Source of the DNA: Sphingomonas sp. UBA978
Lineage (GTDB): Bacteria > Pseudomonadota > Alphaproteobacteria > Sphingomonadales > Sphingomonadaceae
NCBI RefSeq assembly: GCF_002292295.1
Contig: NZ_DBBS01000016.1
Location: 1-64,000 of the forward strand
Reading direction: 5' to 3'
DNA length: 64,000 bases
A program made the position numbers and the translations under genes. Below the pieces are notes generated by a model. That model did no database searches, had not been told where the DNA came from, and worked only from the letters and a program-made list of their open reading frames with translations. Positions 34,797 through 43,027 of the stretch are shown here, piece by piece. Position 1 is the stretch's first letter. Every line of letters starts with the position of its first letter.

Positions 34797-35255
34797 ATGG
34801 CCGATACCTTCAACACCCTGACACTCAGCCTGGATGATGGCGACGTGACCATCAAGCTGCGCTCCGATCTTGCCCCCAACCATGTCGCGCGCATCGCCGA
34901 GCTCGCCAACGAGGGCTTCTACGACGGCGTCCCCTTCCACCGCGTCATCCCCGGCTTCATGGCGCAGGGCGGCGACGGCGGTCGCGGCGACGGCACCGGC
35001 GGGTCGAGCAAGCCCAACCTCAAGCAGGAATTCAGCAAGGAGCCACACGTCCGCGGCATCTGTTCGATGGCGCGCACCAGCGATCCGAATTCGGCGAACA
35101 GCCAGTTCTTCATCGTGTTCGACGACGCGCGCTTCCTCGACAACCAGTACACCGTGTGGGGCGAAGTGACGTCCGGCATGGAGCTGATCGACGCGCTGCC
35201 CAAGGGCGAGCCGCCCCGCGCACCGGGCAAGATCGTCAAGGCCCGCGCCGAGTGA
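34797..35255 (+). CDS. Cyclophilin-type peptidyl-prolyl isomerase
   Basis: About 152 residues, a single compact cyclophilin domain without a signal peptide, so cytoplasmic. The catalytic core FHRVIPGFMAQGGD and SMARTSDPNSANSQFFI are intact (Arg and Phe/Met/Gln of the active site). It speeds up proline cis/trans isomerisation during folding. AAAGGAC precedes the start. Confidence 0.93.
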   Translation: MADTFNTLTLSLDDGDVTIKLRSDLAPNHVARIAELANEGFYDGVPFHRVIPGFMAQGGDGGRGDGTGGSSKPNLKQEFSKEPHVRGICSMARTSDPNSANSQFFIVFDDARFLDNQYTVWGEVTSGMELIDALPKGEPPRAPGKIVKARAE

Positions 35256-35291
35256 TGTGACTTGGGGGAAGGGTTCACGCCCTTTCCCACC

Positions 35292-35394
35292 CGTCATCCC
35301 GGCGAACGCCGGGACCCATGGTGGCGAGCGGCTGATGGCAGGAACCACCCCCGCCCGATCGTATCCATGGATCCCGGCGTTCGCCGGGATGACG
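35292..35394. repeat. Paired REP-like palindromes in inverted orientation
   Basis: The left unit 35292-35321 begins CGTCATCCCGGCGAACGCC; the right unit 35365-35394 is its complement with a single mismatch in 30 bases. Each contains its own hairpin (CCCGGCG, CGCCGGG). The 43-base spacer has no other structure. This is the geometry of a BIME/REP pair at the end of converging genes (cyclophilin and lysR). Confidence 0.9.
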
Positions 35395-35410
35395 AGATTG
35401 GGGTTCGTTC

Positions 35411-36298
35411 TTAAACCTCCCCCAGCGTCCGGATCAGCCAGTCGTGGAACATCCGCACCGGCCGCTGTTGCAGCGCGCGGGGGCGGCAGACGAACCAGTA
35501 GCTGTACGGGCTCTCCACCACGATATCGAACAGCCGCACCAGCCGCGGGTCGCGTGCGTCCTGGAAATGGCTTTCGTGCATGAAGGCGACGCCGAGGCCC
35601 TGCGCCGCCGCCTCGAGCATCAGCGCACCCGAATCGAAGAAGTCGATCGCCAGCGGCTCGACGTCGTGCACCCCCGCCGATTCGCGCCATGCGGTGAAGG
35701 TGTCGGGCATCTCGCGATGGATCAGCGCGGTGAGGCCGGCGAGCTGTTCGGGCCGCGTCACCGCATCCGGCCCCTCCAGCAGCGTCTTGGCACCGATCAC
35801 ATAGACCGAATTGCGGTCGAGCCGCTTGGCATAGAGCGTCGGCTCGATCTCGCGCGACAGCGCGATCACCGCGTCCAGCCCCTCGCCGAGCCGCGCGACG
35901 CCATGGCCCGCGGTGTCGATGTCGAGGTGGAGTTCGGGATGCGCGGCGCGCAACTCGCCGAGCCGCGGGAACAGCCGCTGCGAGGCGAACAGCGGCAGGA
36001 TGCCGAGCCGCAACCGCAGCACCTCGACCGTCCCCGTCATCCCCTCGACCGCGTCCGACAGGCTGTCGAGCACCGGCGCGATCTGGCCAAGCAGCCGTTC
36101 GCCGTCGGCGTTGAGCACCATCGCCTGGTGACGGCGTTCGAACAGCGGACGGTCGATGAACCGTTCGAGCGACTGGACGCGGCGGCTGAGCGCGGGGGCG
36201 GACAGCGCGAGCTCGGTCGCGGCCGCCTTGACCGATCCCAGTCGCGCGACCTGTACGAAGGCTTCGATCGCGCCCAGCGGCGGCAGCCTGCGCATCAC
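35411..36298 (-). CDS. LysR-family transcriptional regulator (GcvA-like)
   Basis: About 295 residues. The N-terminal winged helix (PPLGAIEAFVQVARLGSVKAAATELALSAPALSRRVQSLERFIDRPLFER) and a C-terminal substrate-binding domain are complete. The sequence is nearest to the GcvA-type subgroup. It is divergent from the Cdc48 gene with a 254-base gap that could hold its operator. No metabolic target gene is adjacent, so the regulon cannot be told. Confidence 0.88.
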   Translation of the reverse strand: MMRRLPPLGAIEAFVQVARLGSVKAAATELALSAPALSRRVQSLERFIDRPLFERRHQAMVLNADGERLLGQIAPVLDSLSDAVEGMTGTVEVLRLRLGILPLFASQRLFPRLGELRAAHPELHLDIDTAGHGVARLGEGLDAVIALSREIEPTLYAKRLDRNSVYVIGAKTLLEGPDAVTRPEQLAGLTALIHREMPDTFTAWRESAGVHDVEPLAIDFFDSGALMLEAAAQGLGVAFMHESHFQDARDPRLVRLFDIVVESPYSYWFVCRPRALQQRPVRMFHDWLIRTLGEV

Positions 36299-36393
36299 TC
36301 TCCTCCTTGCCCGTCGTGCGGGTCAACGAATGCAACTTCTGCAATCGTACCGGATCTTTTCGCACTTGCAACATAAAGCTGCCGGCGACAAAA

Positions 36394-36464
36394 AGCCCGT
36401 GCCTTTCAGGCATCCTCTCCTAAAACTTTCACGGGCTGGCGCTTCATGCGCCGGCCCTTTTTTT
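36394..36464 (+). promoter_or_regulatory. Alternative stem and intrinsic terminator upstream of cdc48 (attenuator or small RNA)
   Basis: A strong intrinsic terminator has arms GGGCTGGCGC (36433-36442) and GCGCCGGCCC (36448-36457), a 5-nt loop and seven T (36458-36464). An upstream segment AGCCCGTG (36394-36401) pairs perfectly with CACGGGCT (36430-36437), which overlaps the left arm of the terminator, so the two stems exclude each other. A CCTCTCC stretch lies between. The terminator ends 88 bases before the Cdc48 start. Either the cdc48 leader is attenuated or a separate small RNA ends here. Confidence 0.65.
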
Positions 36465-36552
36465 GTCCTGTCCCGGGCAAGGGTTACCCTCGCACAGCCG
36501 GAACCGGCTTCCTATCTCGCGCGCTTCGAACGAGCTTCGAGGAACGTATTTG

Positions 36553-38844
36553 ATGGCCGACAGCGATACCCCCACCCGCAAGATCCAGGTGGCGAACAGC
36601 CGACCGGAGGATTCCGGCCGCGGCCTCGCGCACCTGCCGCGCAGCCTGATGGCCGCGCTGGGGGTGGGCGAGGGCGACGTGATCGAGATCGTCGGCAAGC
36701 AATCCACCCCGGCGCGCGCGGTCGGCCCCTATCCCGAGGACGAGGGGATCGAGATCCTGCGCATCGACGGCCTGCAACGCGCCAATGCCGGCGTCGGCGC
36801 AGGTGACTTCGTCGAAGTGCGCGCGGTCGAATCCAAGCCCGCGACGCGCGTCGTCTTCGCGCCGGCGCAGGCCAACCTGCGCCTGCAGGGCCAGCCGCAG
36901 GCGTTGAAGCGCACCTTCTTCGGCCGGCCGCTCTGCCAGGGCGACGTCGTCGCGACCGCCGGCCACCAGCGCGTCGGCAACATGCCGCCGGGCATCCAGC
37001 AGTTCATGAACGCGCCCGCCTATGCGTTGCAGGAAATTCGCCTCGCGGTCGTTTCGGCGAGCCCCAAGGGCGTCGTCCATATCGACGAGAATACCGAGAT
37101 CGAGCTGCGCCCCGAATATGAGGAGCCGACGCAGCGCCGCGCCGACGTCACCTATGACGATATCGGCGGCATGGGCCAGACGATCGACCAGCTGCGCGAG
37201 ATGGTCGAGCTGCCGCTCCGCTATCCTGAGCTGTTTCAACGCCTCGGCGTCGATCCGCCCAAGGGACTGCTGCTCTATGGCCCTCCCGGCACCGGCAAGA
37301 CGCGCCTCGCCCGCGCGGTCGCCAACGAATCGGACGCGTCGTTCTTCCTCATCAACGGGCCGGAGATCATGGGCTCGGCCTATGGTGAATCGGAAGGCCG
37401 GCTGCGCGAGATCTTCGAGGAAGCGGCCAAGTCCGCGCCCTCGATCGTGTTCATCGACGAGATCGATTCGATCGCCCCCAAGCGCGGCAACGTGCAGGGC
37501 GAGGCGGAGAAGCGCGTCGTCGCCCAGCTGCTGACGCTGATGGACGGGCTCGAATCGCGCGCCAACCTCGTCGTCATCGCCGCGACCAACCGGCCGGAGG
37601 CGATCGACGAGGCCCTGCGCAGGCCCGGCCGCTTCGACCGCGAGATCGTCGTCGGCGTGCCGGACGAGCGCGGCCGCCGCGAAATCCTCGGCATCCACAC
37701 CCGCGGCATGCCCCTGGGCGACAAGGTCGATCTCGCCGAGCTGGCGCGCACGACCTATGGCTTCGTCGGTGCCGACCTCGCCGCGCTGACCCGCGAGGCG
37801 GCGATCGAGGCGGTGCGGCGGATCATGCCGCGCCTCAACCTCGAGGAGCGCACCGTGCCGCCCGAGGTGCTCGACGAGCTGTCGGTCACACGCGAGGATT
37901 TCCTCGAGGCATTGAAGCGCGTCCAGCCGAGCGCGATGCGCGAGGTGATGGTGGAGGCGCCACGCGTCCGCTGGGACGATGTCGGCGGGCTCGACGCGGC
38001 GCAGAACCGGCTGAAGGAAGGCGTCGAGCTGCCGCTGAAAGACCCCGACGCCTTCCGCCGGCTCGGCATCCGGCCGGCCAAGGGCTTCCTGCTCTACGGC
38101 CCGCCCGGCACCGGCAAGACGCTGCTGGCCAAGGCGGTCGCGCGCGAGGCGGAGGCGAATTTCATCGCCACCAAATCGTCCGACCTGCTGAGCAAATGGT
38201 ATGGCGAGAGCGAACAGCAGATCACCCGCCTGTTTCAGCGCGCGCGGCAGGTGGCGCCGTGCGTGATCTTCATCGACGAACTCGACAGCCTCGTGCCGGC
38301 GCGCGGCTCCGGCGCGGGCGAACCGCAGGTGACCGAACGCGTGGTCAACACGATCCTCGCCGAGATGGACGGGCTGGAGGAATTGCAGTCGGTCGTCGTG
38401 ATCGGCGCGACCAACCGGCCCAATCTGATCGACCCGGCGCTGTTGCGACCGGGCCGGTTCGACGAACTGGTCTATGTCGGCGTCCCCAATACCGAAGGGC
38501 GGCGCCGCATCCTCGCGATCCAGACGCAGAAGATGCCGCTGGCGGGCGACGTCGATCTGGACGAGGTCGCACGGGCGACCGACCGTTTCACCGGCGCCGA
38601 TCTGGAGGATGTCGTCCGCCGCGCCGGCCTGACCGCGCTGCGCCGCTCGCTGCAATCGACAGAGGTGACGATGGCGGACTTCACCGAGGCGCTCACCGAA
38701 TCGCGCGCCAGCGTGACGCCGGAGATGGAGAAGGATTACGAACAGATCGCGGCACGGTTGAAGCAGGATGCGGCGGCGATCCAGCCGCTCGGCTTCATTT
38801 CGCCGGGGCAGTTGCAGAGCCGCGGCAGCAAGGCGGACGTCTAG
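36553..38844 (+). CDS. Cdc48/VAT-like AAA+ ATPase
   Basis: About 763 residues: an N-domain of the CDC48 double-psi barrel type (residues 10-180, VANSRPEDSGRGLAHLPRS), then two AAA modules, each with Walker A GPPGTGKT (near 239 and 516), Walker B (FIDEID and FIDELD) and arginine fingers (RPGRFD). The C-terminal tail lacks the HbYX proteasome-docking motif. In archaea and eukaryotes this ATPase unfolds proteins; bacterial copies are patchily spread. The start is placed after GAGGA. The upstream leader holds a terminator with a competing stem. Confidence 0.93.
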   Translation: MADSDTPTRKIQVANSRPEDSGRGLAHLPRSLMAALGVGEGDVIEIVGKQSTPARAVGPYPEDEGIEILRIDGLQRANAGVGAGDFVEVRAVESKPATRVVFAPAQANLRLQGQPQALKRTFFGRPLCQGDVVATAGHQRVGNMPPGIQQFMNAPAYALQEIRLAVVSASPKGVVHIDENTEIELRPEYEEPTQRRADVTYDDIGGMGQTIDQLREMVELPLRYPELFQRLGVDPPKGLLLYGPPGTGKTRLARAVANESDASFFLINGPEIMGSAYGESEGRLREIFEEAAKSAPSIVFIDEIDSIAPKRGNVQGEAEKRVVAQLLTLMDGLESRANLVVIAATNRPEAIDEALRRPGRFDREIVVGVPDERGRREILGIHTRGMPLGDKVDLAELARTTYGFVGADLAALTREAAIEAVRRIMPRLNLEERTVPPEVLDELSVTREDFLEALKRVQPSAMREVMVEAPRVRWDDVGGLDAAQNRLKEGVELPLKDPDAFRRLGIRPAKGFLLYGPPGTGKTLLAKAVAREAEANFIATKSSDLLSKWYGESEQQITRLFQRARQVAPCVIFIDELDSLVPARGSGAGEPQVTERVVNTILAEMDGLEELQSVVVIGATNRPNLIDPALLRPGRFDELVYVGVPNTEGRRRILAIQTQKMPLAGDVDLDEVARATDRFTGADLEDVVRRAGLTALRRSLQSTEVTMADFTEALTESRASVTPEMEKDYEQIAARLKQDAAAIQPLGFISPGQLQSRGSKADV

Positions 38845-38893
38845 ATCCTCCCGCCCTCTCTCTTCCGGCGCCCGGCGCCGGCGGGGTGAGGAT
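38845..38893 (+). terminator. Compound hairpin after cdc48
   Basis: An inner palindrome with arms CCGGCGCC (38865-38872) and GGCGCCGG (38874-38881) is framed by outer arms ATCCTC (38845-38850) and GAGGAT (38888-38893). It starts right after the cdc48 stop codon. There is no T-run, so it may act as a stabiliser or an interspersed repeat. Confidence 0.5.
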
Positions 38894-38919
38894 GAGTTGC
38901 GCCCCGTATCCGGAGACAC

Positions 38920-40041
38920 ACGATCTTCCATCTGATTTTCAGCCTGCCCGCGCTCCTCGTGCTCGCCCGCTTCGTCTGGCCGCTCGCGCTGCCGCTGGGG
39001 ATCAAGGTGGTCGTCGCGCTGCTGCTGATCGCGGCGTCGCAATATCATCTGTGGAACCGGCTCTCGTCTGGATCGGTGTTCTCGCCCGAATTCCCGCGGC
39101 CGTTCGTCATCCTGTTCAACTGGGCGTTCGGCGGAATCCTGCTGCTCGCGATGCTGGTGCTGCTCACCGACGCGATCCTGCTGCTCGCCAGACCGGTGCT
39201 GGGCCATTGGCCGGTCGTGCCGGACGGAATGCGCTACGCCATGGCCGGCGTCGCTGCGGTGTTCGCCGGCCTCGGCGTCGCCAATGCGATTCGCGTGCCG
39301 CCGGTCGAGGAGGTCGAGATCGCGATCCCCGGCCTGCCGCCGCAGTTCGACGGCTATCGCCTGGTGCAGCTCACCGACATGCACATCAGCCGGCTGTTCC
39401 CGGCGCGCTGGAGCCGGGCCGTGGTGGATCGCACCAATGCGCTGGACGCCGACCTGATCGTCGTCACCGGCGACTTCATCGACGGCACGCTCGATGCCCG
39501 CCGCGCCGATGTCGAACCGCTGCGCGACCTGCACGCCCGCGACGGCGTCTATGCAATTCCCGGCAACCACGAATATTTCTTCGGCTACGAAGCCTATATG
39601 CGCCATTTCGCCGGCATGGGGATGACCATCCTCGCCAACCGTCATGCGGTGCTGACCCGCGACGGCGGACGGCTCGTGCTCGCCGGAGTCACTGACGCCT
39701 CCGCCCCGGCGACCGGGCGGCCCGGCCCCGATCTCGCCGCGGCGCTGGCCGGCGCACCCGCGGATACGCCGATCGTCCTGCTCGATCACCAGCCCAGGAA
39801 CGCCCGCAACGCCGCCGCGCGCGGCGTTGCGCTGCAGTTGTCGGGGCACACGCATGGCGGGATGATCGCCGGTTTCGACCGGTTGTTCGCCGGCCCCAAT
39901 GGGGGATTCGTGTCGCGGCGCTATGCGGTCGACGGCATGACGCTCTACGTCAACAACGGCACCGCACTCTGGCCCGGCTTCGCCCTACGCCTCGGCCGGC
40001 CGTCGGAGCTGACCCGCATCACCTTGCGCCGCGCCGACTAG
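38920..40041 (+). CDS. Membrane-anchored metallophosphoesterase (YkuE/YaeI-like)
   Basis: About 373 residues if translation starts at the ACG codon 38920, or 360 from GTG 38959. Three to four N-terminal membrane helices precede a calcineurin-like domain with LTDMHIS, VVTGDFIDG, GNHEYF and SGHTHGG, so all metal ligands are present; such enzymes may hydrolyse lipid A precursors or other phosphoesters. The ACG start is suggested because a GGAG site lies 4 bases before it and the extra residues (IFHLIFSLPALL) complete the first helix. Its stop TAG shares the bases CTAG with the stop of the converging MFS gene. Confidence 0.82.
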   Translation, partial: TIFHLIFSLPALLVLARFVWPLALPLGIKVVVALLLIAASQYHLWNRLSSGSVFSPEFPRPFVILFNWAFGGILLLAMLVLLTDAILLLARPVLGHWPVVPDGMRYAMAGVAAVFAGLGVANAIRVPPVEEVEIAIPGLPPQFDGYRLVQLTDMHISRLFPARWSRAVVDRTNALDADLIVVTGDFIDGTLDARRADVEPLRDLHARDGVYAIPGNHEYFFGYEAYMRHFAGMGMTILANRHAVLTRDGGRLVLAGVTDASAPATGRPGPDLAAALAGAPADTPIVLLDHQPRNARNAAARGVALQLSGHTHGGMIAGFDRLFAGPNGGFVSRRYAVDGMTLYVNNGTALWPGFALRLGRPSELTRITLRRAD

Positions 40042-41327
40042 CGCTCGCGCAACGCCGCCCAGGCATAAGCGAACAATACCACCAGCGCCGCCGCCGCGGT
40101 CAGATAGGGCAGCGGCCGCGAGATCTCGTACAGGCCGACCCCGATCGACGGCCCCAGCACGAAGCTGGCGCCGTTGACGCTCGTCACCTTCCCCGCGACC
40201 GACCCCTGCGCCGCCGCGCCGACCGCAAGGCTCGACCCCGCGGTGAACCCCGGCCGGGTGAAGCCGAAGCCGAGATTGGCCAAAGCGTAGGCGGTCGCGA
40301 TCCCGTAGAGCGAGGTCGCCAGCCCGGTCAGCGCGACGCCCGCCGCCGCCAGCACCAGCCCGACCAGCACCAGCCGCCGCGGGCTGAGGCCGAGCAGCGG
40401 GATCACCCCCCATTGTACCAGCAAAGCGGCGCCCGCCCCCATCATCAGCACGATGCCGGTCGGCTCCAGCGCCAGCGCCGGGGCGATTCCGAGCCGGTCG
40501 ATGACCAGAAACCCGATCGCCTGACTGGTCATCGCCTGCGCATGCCCCATCACCAACCCGGCGATCATCCAGCCGCGCACTCTCGGATCGAAATAGCCGA
40601 CATGTTCGACATGCGGCTGCGTCGCGGCGGTGACGCTCGCGCCGGTGGGGGCACCGCCGATCGAGGGATAGGCGGAGGATGCGCCATGTTCGTGATGCGG
40701 CGACAGCCGGTCGTCGGGCAGCATCGTCCGCACCGTGATCCACACGCCGACGCCGAACAACGCGAAGACGAACGCCGGTCCGGCGAGCCCGATCTCGACC
40801 CCGCCGATGCTGCCGAGCAGCAGATAGGGCGCCACCGCCGGCCCCAGGATCGTCCCCAGCCCGAACGCGCTCGCCAGCAGGGTCAGCGCCCGCGTCCGCT
40901 CCTCGCGGCTGGTCTCGCCGGCGACCAGCGCCTGCACCGCGGGCGGCGCGGCGGAGCCGAAGGTGCCGTAGATCAGCCGCCCGGCGATGAAGAGGCCGAA
41001 TGCGGCGGTGCCGCCGATCCAGCCGTTGATCCCCGCCGCCAGGAACACGCCGCACAGGCTCAGCGACACCGCGAACCCGCCCATGCCGAGCAGGATCATC
41101 GACCGGCGCCCGCGCGTGTCCGACCGGTTCGCCCAGAACGGCGCGGCGAGCACCCACAGCAGCGCCGACACCGAAAACGCCGCCGCCACCGCCCGGTCGG
41201 CGACGCCGAGCGACCGGCCGAGCGCCGGCAGGATCGATTGCAGCGCGGTATTGCCAGCCGCGATCGTCAGCATGACGAGGAACATCAACGCGAAGCGACG
41301 GTCGGTCGCCGCCCGGGCCGCGATCAT
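40038..41327 (-). CDS. MFS transporter (TCR/Tet-like)
   Basis: About 429 residues with twelve predicted membrane helices. The loop between helices 2 and 3 has the motif WANRSDTRGRRSMIL, a common form of the family A-motif, suggesting a drug or metabolite exporter. A long central loop (about 205-245) is polar and histidine-containing. The start overlaps the stop of the upstream monooxygenase gene (ATGA), so the two are coupled. Confidence 0.83.
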   Translation of the reverse strand: MIAARAATDRRFALMFLVMLTIAAGNTALQSILPALGRSLGVADRAVAAAFSVSALLWVLAAPFWANRSDTRGRRSMILLGMGGFAVSLSLCGVFLAAGINGWIGGTAAFGLFIAGRLIYGTFGSAAPPAVQALVAGETSREERTRALTLLASAFGLGTILGPAVAPYLLLGSIGGVEIGLAGPAFVFALFGVGVWITVRTMLPDDRLSPHHEHGASSAYPSIGGAPTGASVTAATQPHVEHVGYFDPRVRGWMIAGLVMGHAQAMTSQAIGFLVIDRLGIAPALALEPTGIVLMMGAGAALLVQWGVIPLLGLSPRRLVLVGLVLAAAGVALTGLATSLYGIATAYALANLGFGFTRPGFTAGSSLAVGAAAQGSVAGKVTSVNGASFVLGPSIGVGLYEISRPLPYLTAAAALVVLFAYAWAALRER

Positions 41328-41647
41328 GGCCGGGCCCAGTCGTAGCGGCGGCTGACGGTGCAGACGGTCACGCGATAGGAATCGTACCAGCGCGCCCGAC
41401 CGGCATCGCGGATCGCGGCATGATCGGGATGGTCGCGCCACGCGATCGCCGCCGCCTCGTCCGCCCAATAGCTGATCGTGATGCCGGCGCCGTCCGCGTC
41501 GCGCACGCTCTCGACCCCGCGATAGCCCGGCTGGCGGGCGGCGAGCGCGTCCATCACGACCGCCGCGGCATCATAACCCGCCGGGTCCGCCCCGTTGCGC
41601 CGCGAGGCGAAGATCACCGCCACCTCGCCGACCTGCCGCTGCTCCAT
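41324..41647 (-). CDS. Antibiotic biosynthesis monooxygenase (ABM) domain protein
   Basis: About 107 residues. The single ferredoxin-like ABM fold is seen in VAVIFASRRNGADPAGYDAAAVVMDALAARQPGYRGVESVRDADGAGITISYWADEAAAIAWRDHPDH. Such proteins are small oxygenases or quinone-modifying enzymes of varied role. It precedes and overlaps the MFS gene, so they may jointly handle one small molecule. Confidence 0.83.
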   Translation of the reverse strand: MEQRQVGEVAVIFASRRNGADPAGYDAAAVVMDALAARQPGYRGVESVRDADGAGITISYWADEAAAIAWRDHPDHAAIRDAGRARWYDSYRVTVCTVSRRYDWARP

Positions 41648-41773
41648 GCCGATTCCTCTCCGTTATTTCTCCTCCTAGGGCGCCTCGCCGACAGGGCAAG
41701 CACGGCCGGCGTGCGGCGAACCGCGGCGCTTTACGCAACCGCACGTCTTGAAACGCGTTCGGGAAACGTGGCA

Positions 41774-41802
41774 CGGGTGTGTCACCCGCGTGTCCACGCG
41801 GG
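41774..41802 (+). promoter_or_regulatory. Overlapping alternative hairpins upstream of the methyltransferase gene
   Basis: CGGGTG (41774-41779) pairs with CACCCG (41783-41788), and CCCGCGTG (41785-41792) pairs with CACGCGGG (41795-41802). The stems share four bases and exclude each other. They end 28 bases before the ATG of the next gene, in what is probably its leader. Confidence 0.35.
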
Positions 41803-41830
41803 ACGATCACGCGACAACGACAGGATTCCG

Positions 41831-42442
41831 ATGCCCAGTCCGACCACCGCCGCCCGGCGCCATACCCGTCCTGCCGGCGTGCCGAGTCCGGTCGCGATGT
41901 TCTTCCAGGGCTTCCTGAAGCATCCGGTGATGGTCGGTTCGATCATCCCCTCGTCGGACAAGCTGATCCGCAAGATGCTTTCCCCGGTCGACTGGGGCGC
42001 GTGCAAGCTGTTCGTCGAATACGGCCCCGGCGTCGGCACCTTCTGCCGCCCGATCCTCGAACGGATGGCGCCCGACGCGATGCTGATCGCGATCGACACC
42101 AATGCCGATTTCATCCGCTACCTCGATCACACCATCACCGATTCCCGCTTCGTCGCGGTCGAAGGATCGGCGGCGGACGTCGAGCGGATCGTGCGCGAAC
42201 ACGGCCACGACCATGCCGACTACGTCTTGTCCGGCCTACCCTTCTCGACCCTGCCCGACGGCGTCGGCCCGGCGATCGCCGCGGCGACGCACCGCGTGAT
42301 CCGGGTCGGCGGCGCGTTCCTCGTCTATCAATTCTCGCCCAAGGTGAAACACTTCCTCACCCCCCATTTCGACACGATCGATCACGACATGGAATGGTGG
42401 AACGTGCCGCCCGCCCAATTGTACTGGGCGTGGAAGGATTGA
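41831..42442 (+). CDS. Class I SAM-dependent methyltransferase (PmtA-like phospholipid methyltransferase)
   Basis: About 203 residues. The opening FFQGFLKHPVMVGSIIPSSDKLIRKML and the SAM motif FVEYGPGVGTF, followed by LIAIDTNADFI and SGLPFSTLP, are the pattern of the PmtA/ubiquinone-like group that methylates phosphatidylethanolamine to phosphatidylcholine or a related lipid. No transmembrane helix is seen; such enzymes act at the inner face of the membrane. The substrate is an inference. Confidence 0.78.
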   Translation: MPSPTTAARRHTRPAGVPSPVAMFFQGFLKHPVMVGSIIPSSDKLIRKMLSPVDWGACKLFVEYGPGVGTFCRPILERMAPDAMLIAIDTNADFIRYLDHTITDSRFVAVEGSAADVERIVREHGHDHADYVLSGLPFSTLPDGVGPAIAAATHRVIRVGGAFLVYQFSPKVKHFLTPHFDTIDHDMEWWNVPPAQLYWAWKD

Positions 42443-42531
42443 TCGCAGCCGTTTCGTTCTGCGACATTATCGATCACCAAATAAGCAAACAGCGCTTTTC
42501 ATTTATCGGGCGTTAAGGTAGCGGGTCCGTT

Positions 42532-43017
42532 ATGGACGGACAAAAGCTATCCTCGGCCCTGTTCCTGCATGATTCCGCGATCCGGCGGGGTATGGAACTG
42601 ATGATCTTCGCCCAGTCCCGTTTCGTCCGCAGCGCCGACGAGAAGTTGGCGGAAATGGGGTTGGGCCGCGCGCATCATCGGGCGATGTATTTCATCAGTC
42701 GCAAGCCCGACATCACCGTAGGCGAATTGCTGACATTACTTGGCGTTACCAAGCAGTCGCTGGGCCGGGTGATGAAGGATCTGGTCGACCGCAATCTCGT
42801 CCAGATGCGTCATGGCGATCTCGATCGCCGGCATCGCCTCCTCCGGCTGAGCGAAACCGGCTCTGCTCTGGAAAAGGCGCTGTACGAAGAACAGCGGGAA
42901 AAGATGGCGCAGGCCTATTCGCATGCCGGACAGGATGCGGTCGCCGGATACTGGACCGTGCTCGAAGCGCTGATCCCGGAGGCGGCACGCGTCCACGTCG
43001 ACGCGCTGGGCCGCTAG
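42532..43017 (+). CDS. MarR-family transcriptional regulator
   Basis: About 161 residues. A winged helix-turn-helix with ITVGELLTLLGVTKQSLGRVMKDLVDRNLVQMRHGDLDRRHRLLRLSETGSALEKAL fits MarR. An AT-rich stretch directly upstream (42464-42510) probably holds its promoter. It stands alone between the methyltransferase and phospholipase D genes; its target is unknown. Confidence 0.88.
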   Translation: MDGQKLSSALFLHDSAIRRGMELMIFAQSRFVRSADEKLAEMGLGRAHHRAMYFISRKPDITVGELLTLLGVTKQSLGRVMKDLVDRNLVQMRHGDLDRRHRLLRLSETGSALEKALYEEQREKMAQAYSHAGQDAVAGYWTVLEALIPEAARVHVDALGR

Positions 43018-43027
43018 ACCGCTCCCG

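Noticed and set aside
36484..39855. Long frame opposite Cdc48 and the metallophosphoesterase
   Set aside because: It spans two clear plus-strand genes and a terminator and has no family pattern.
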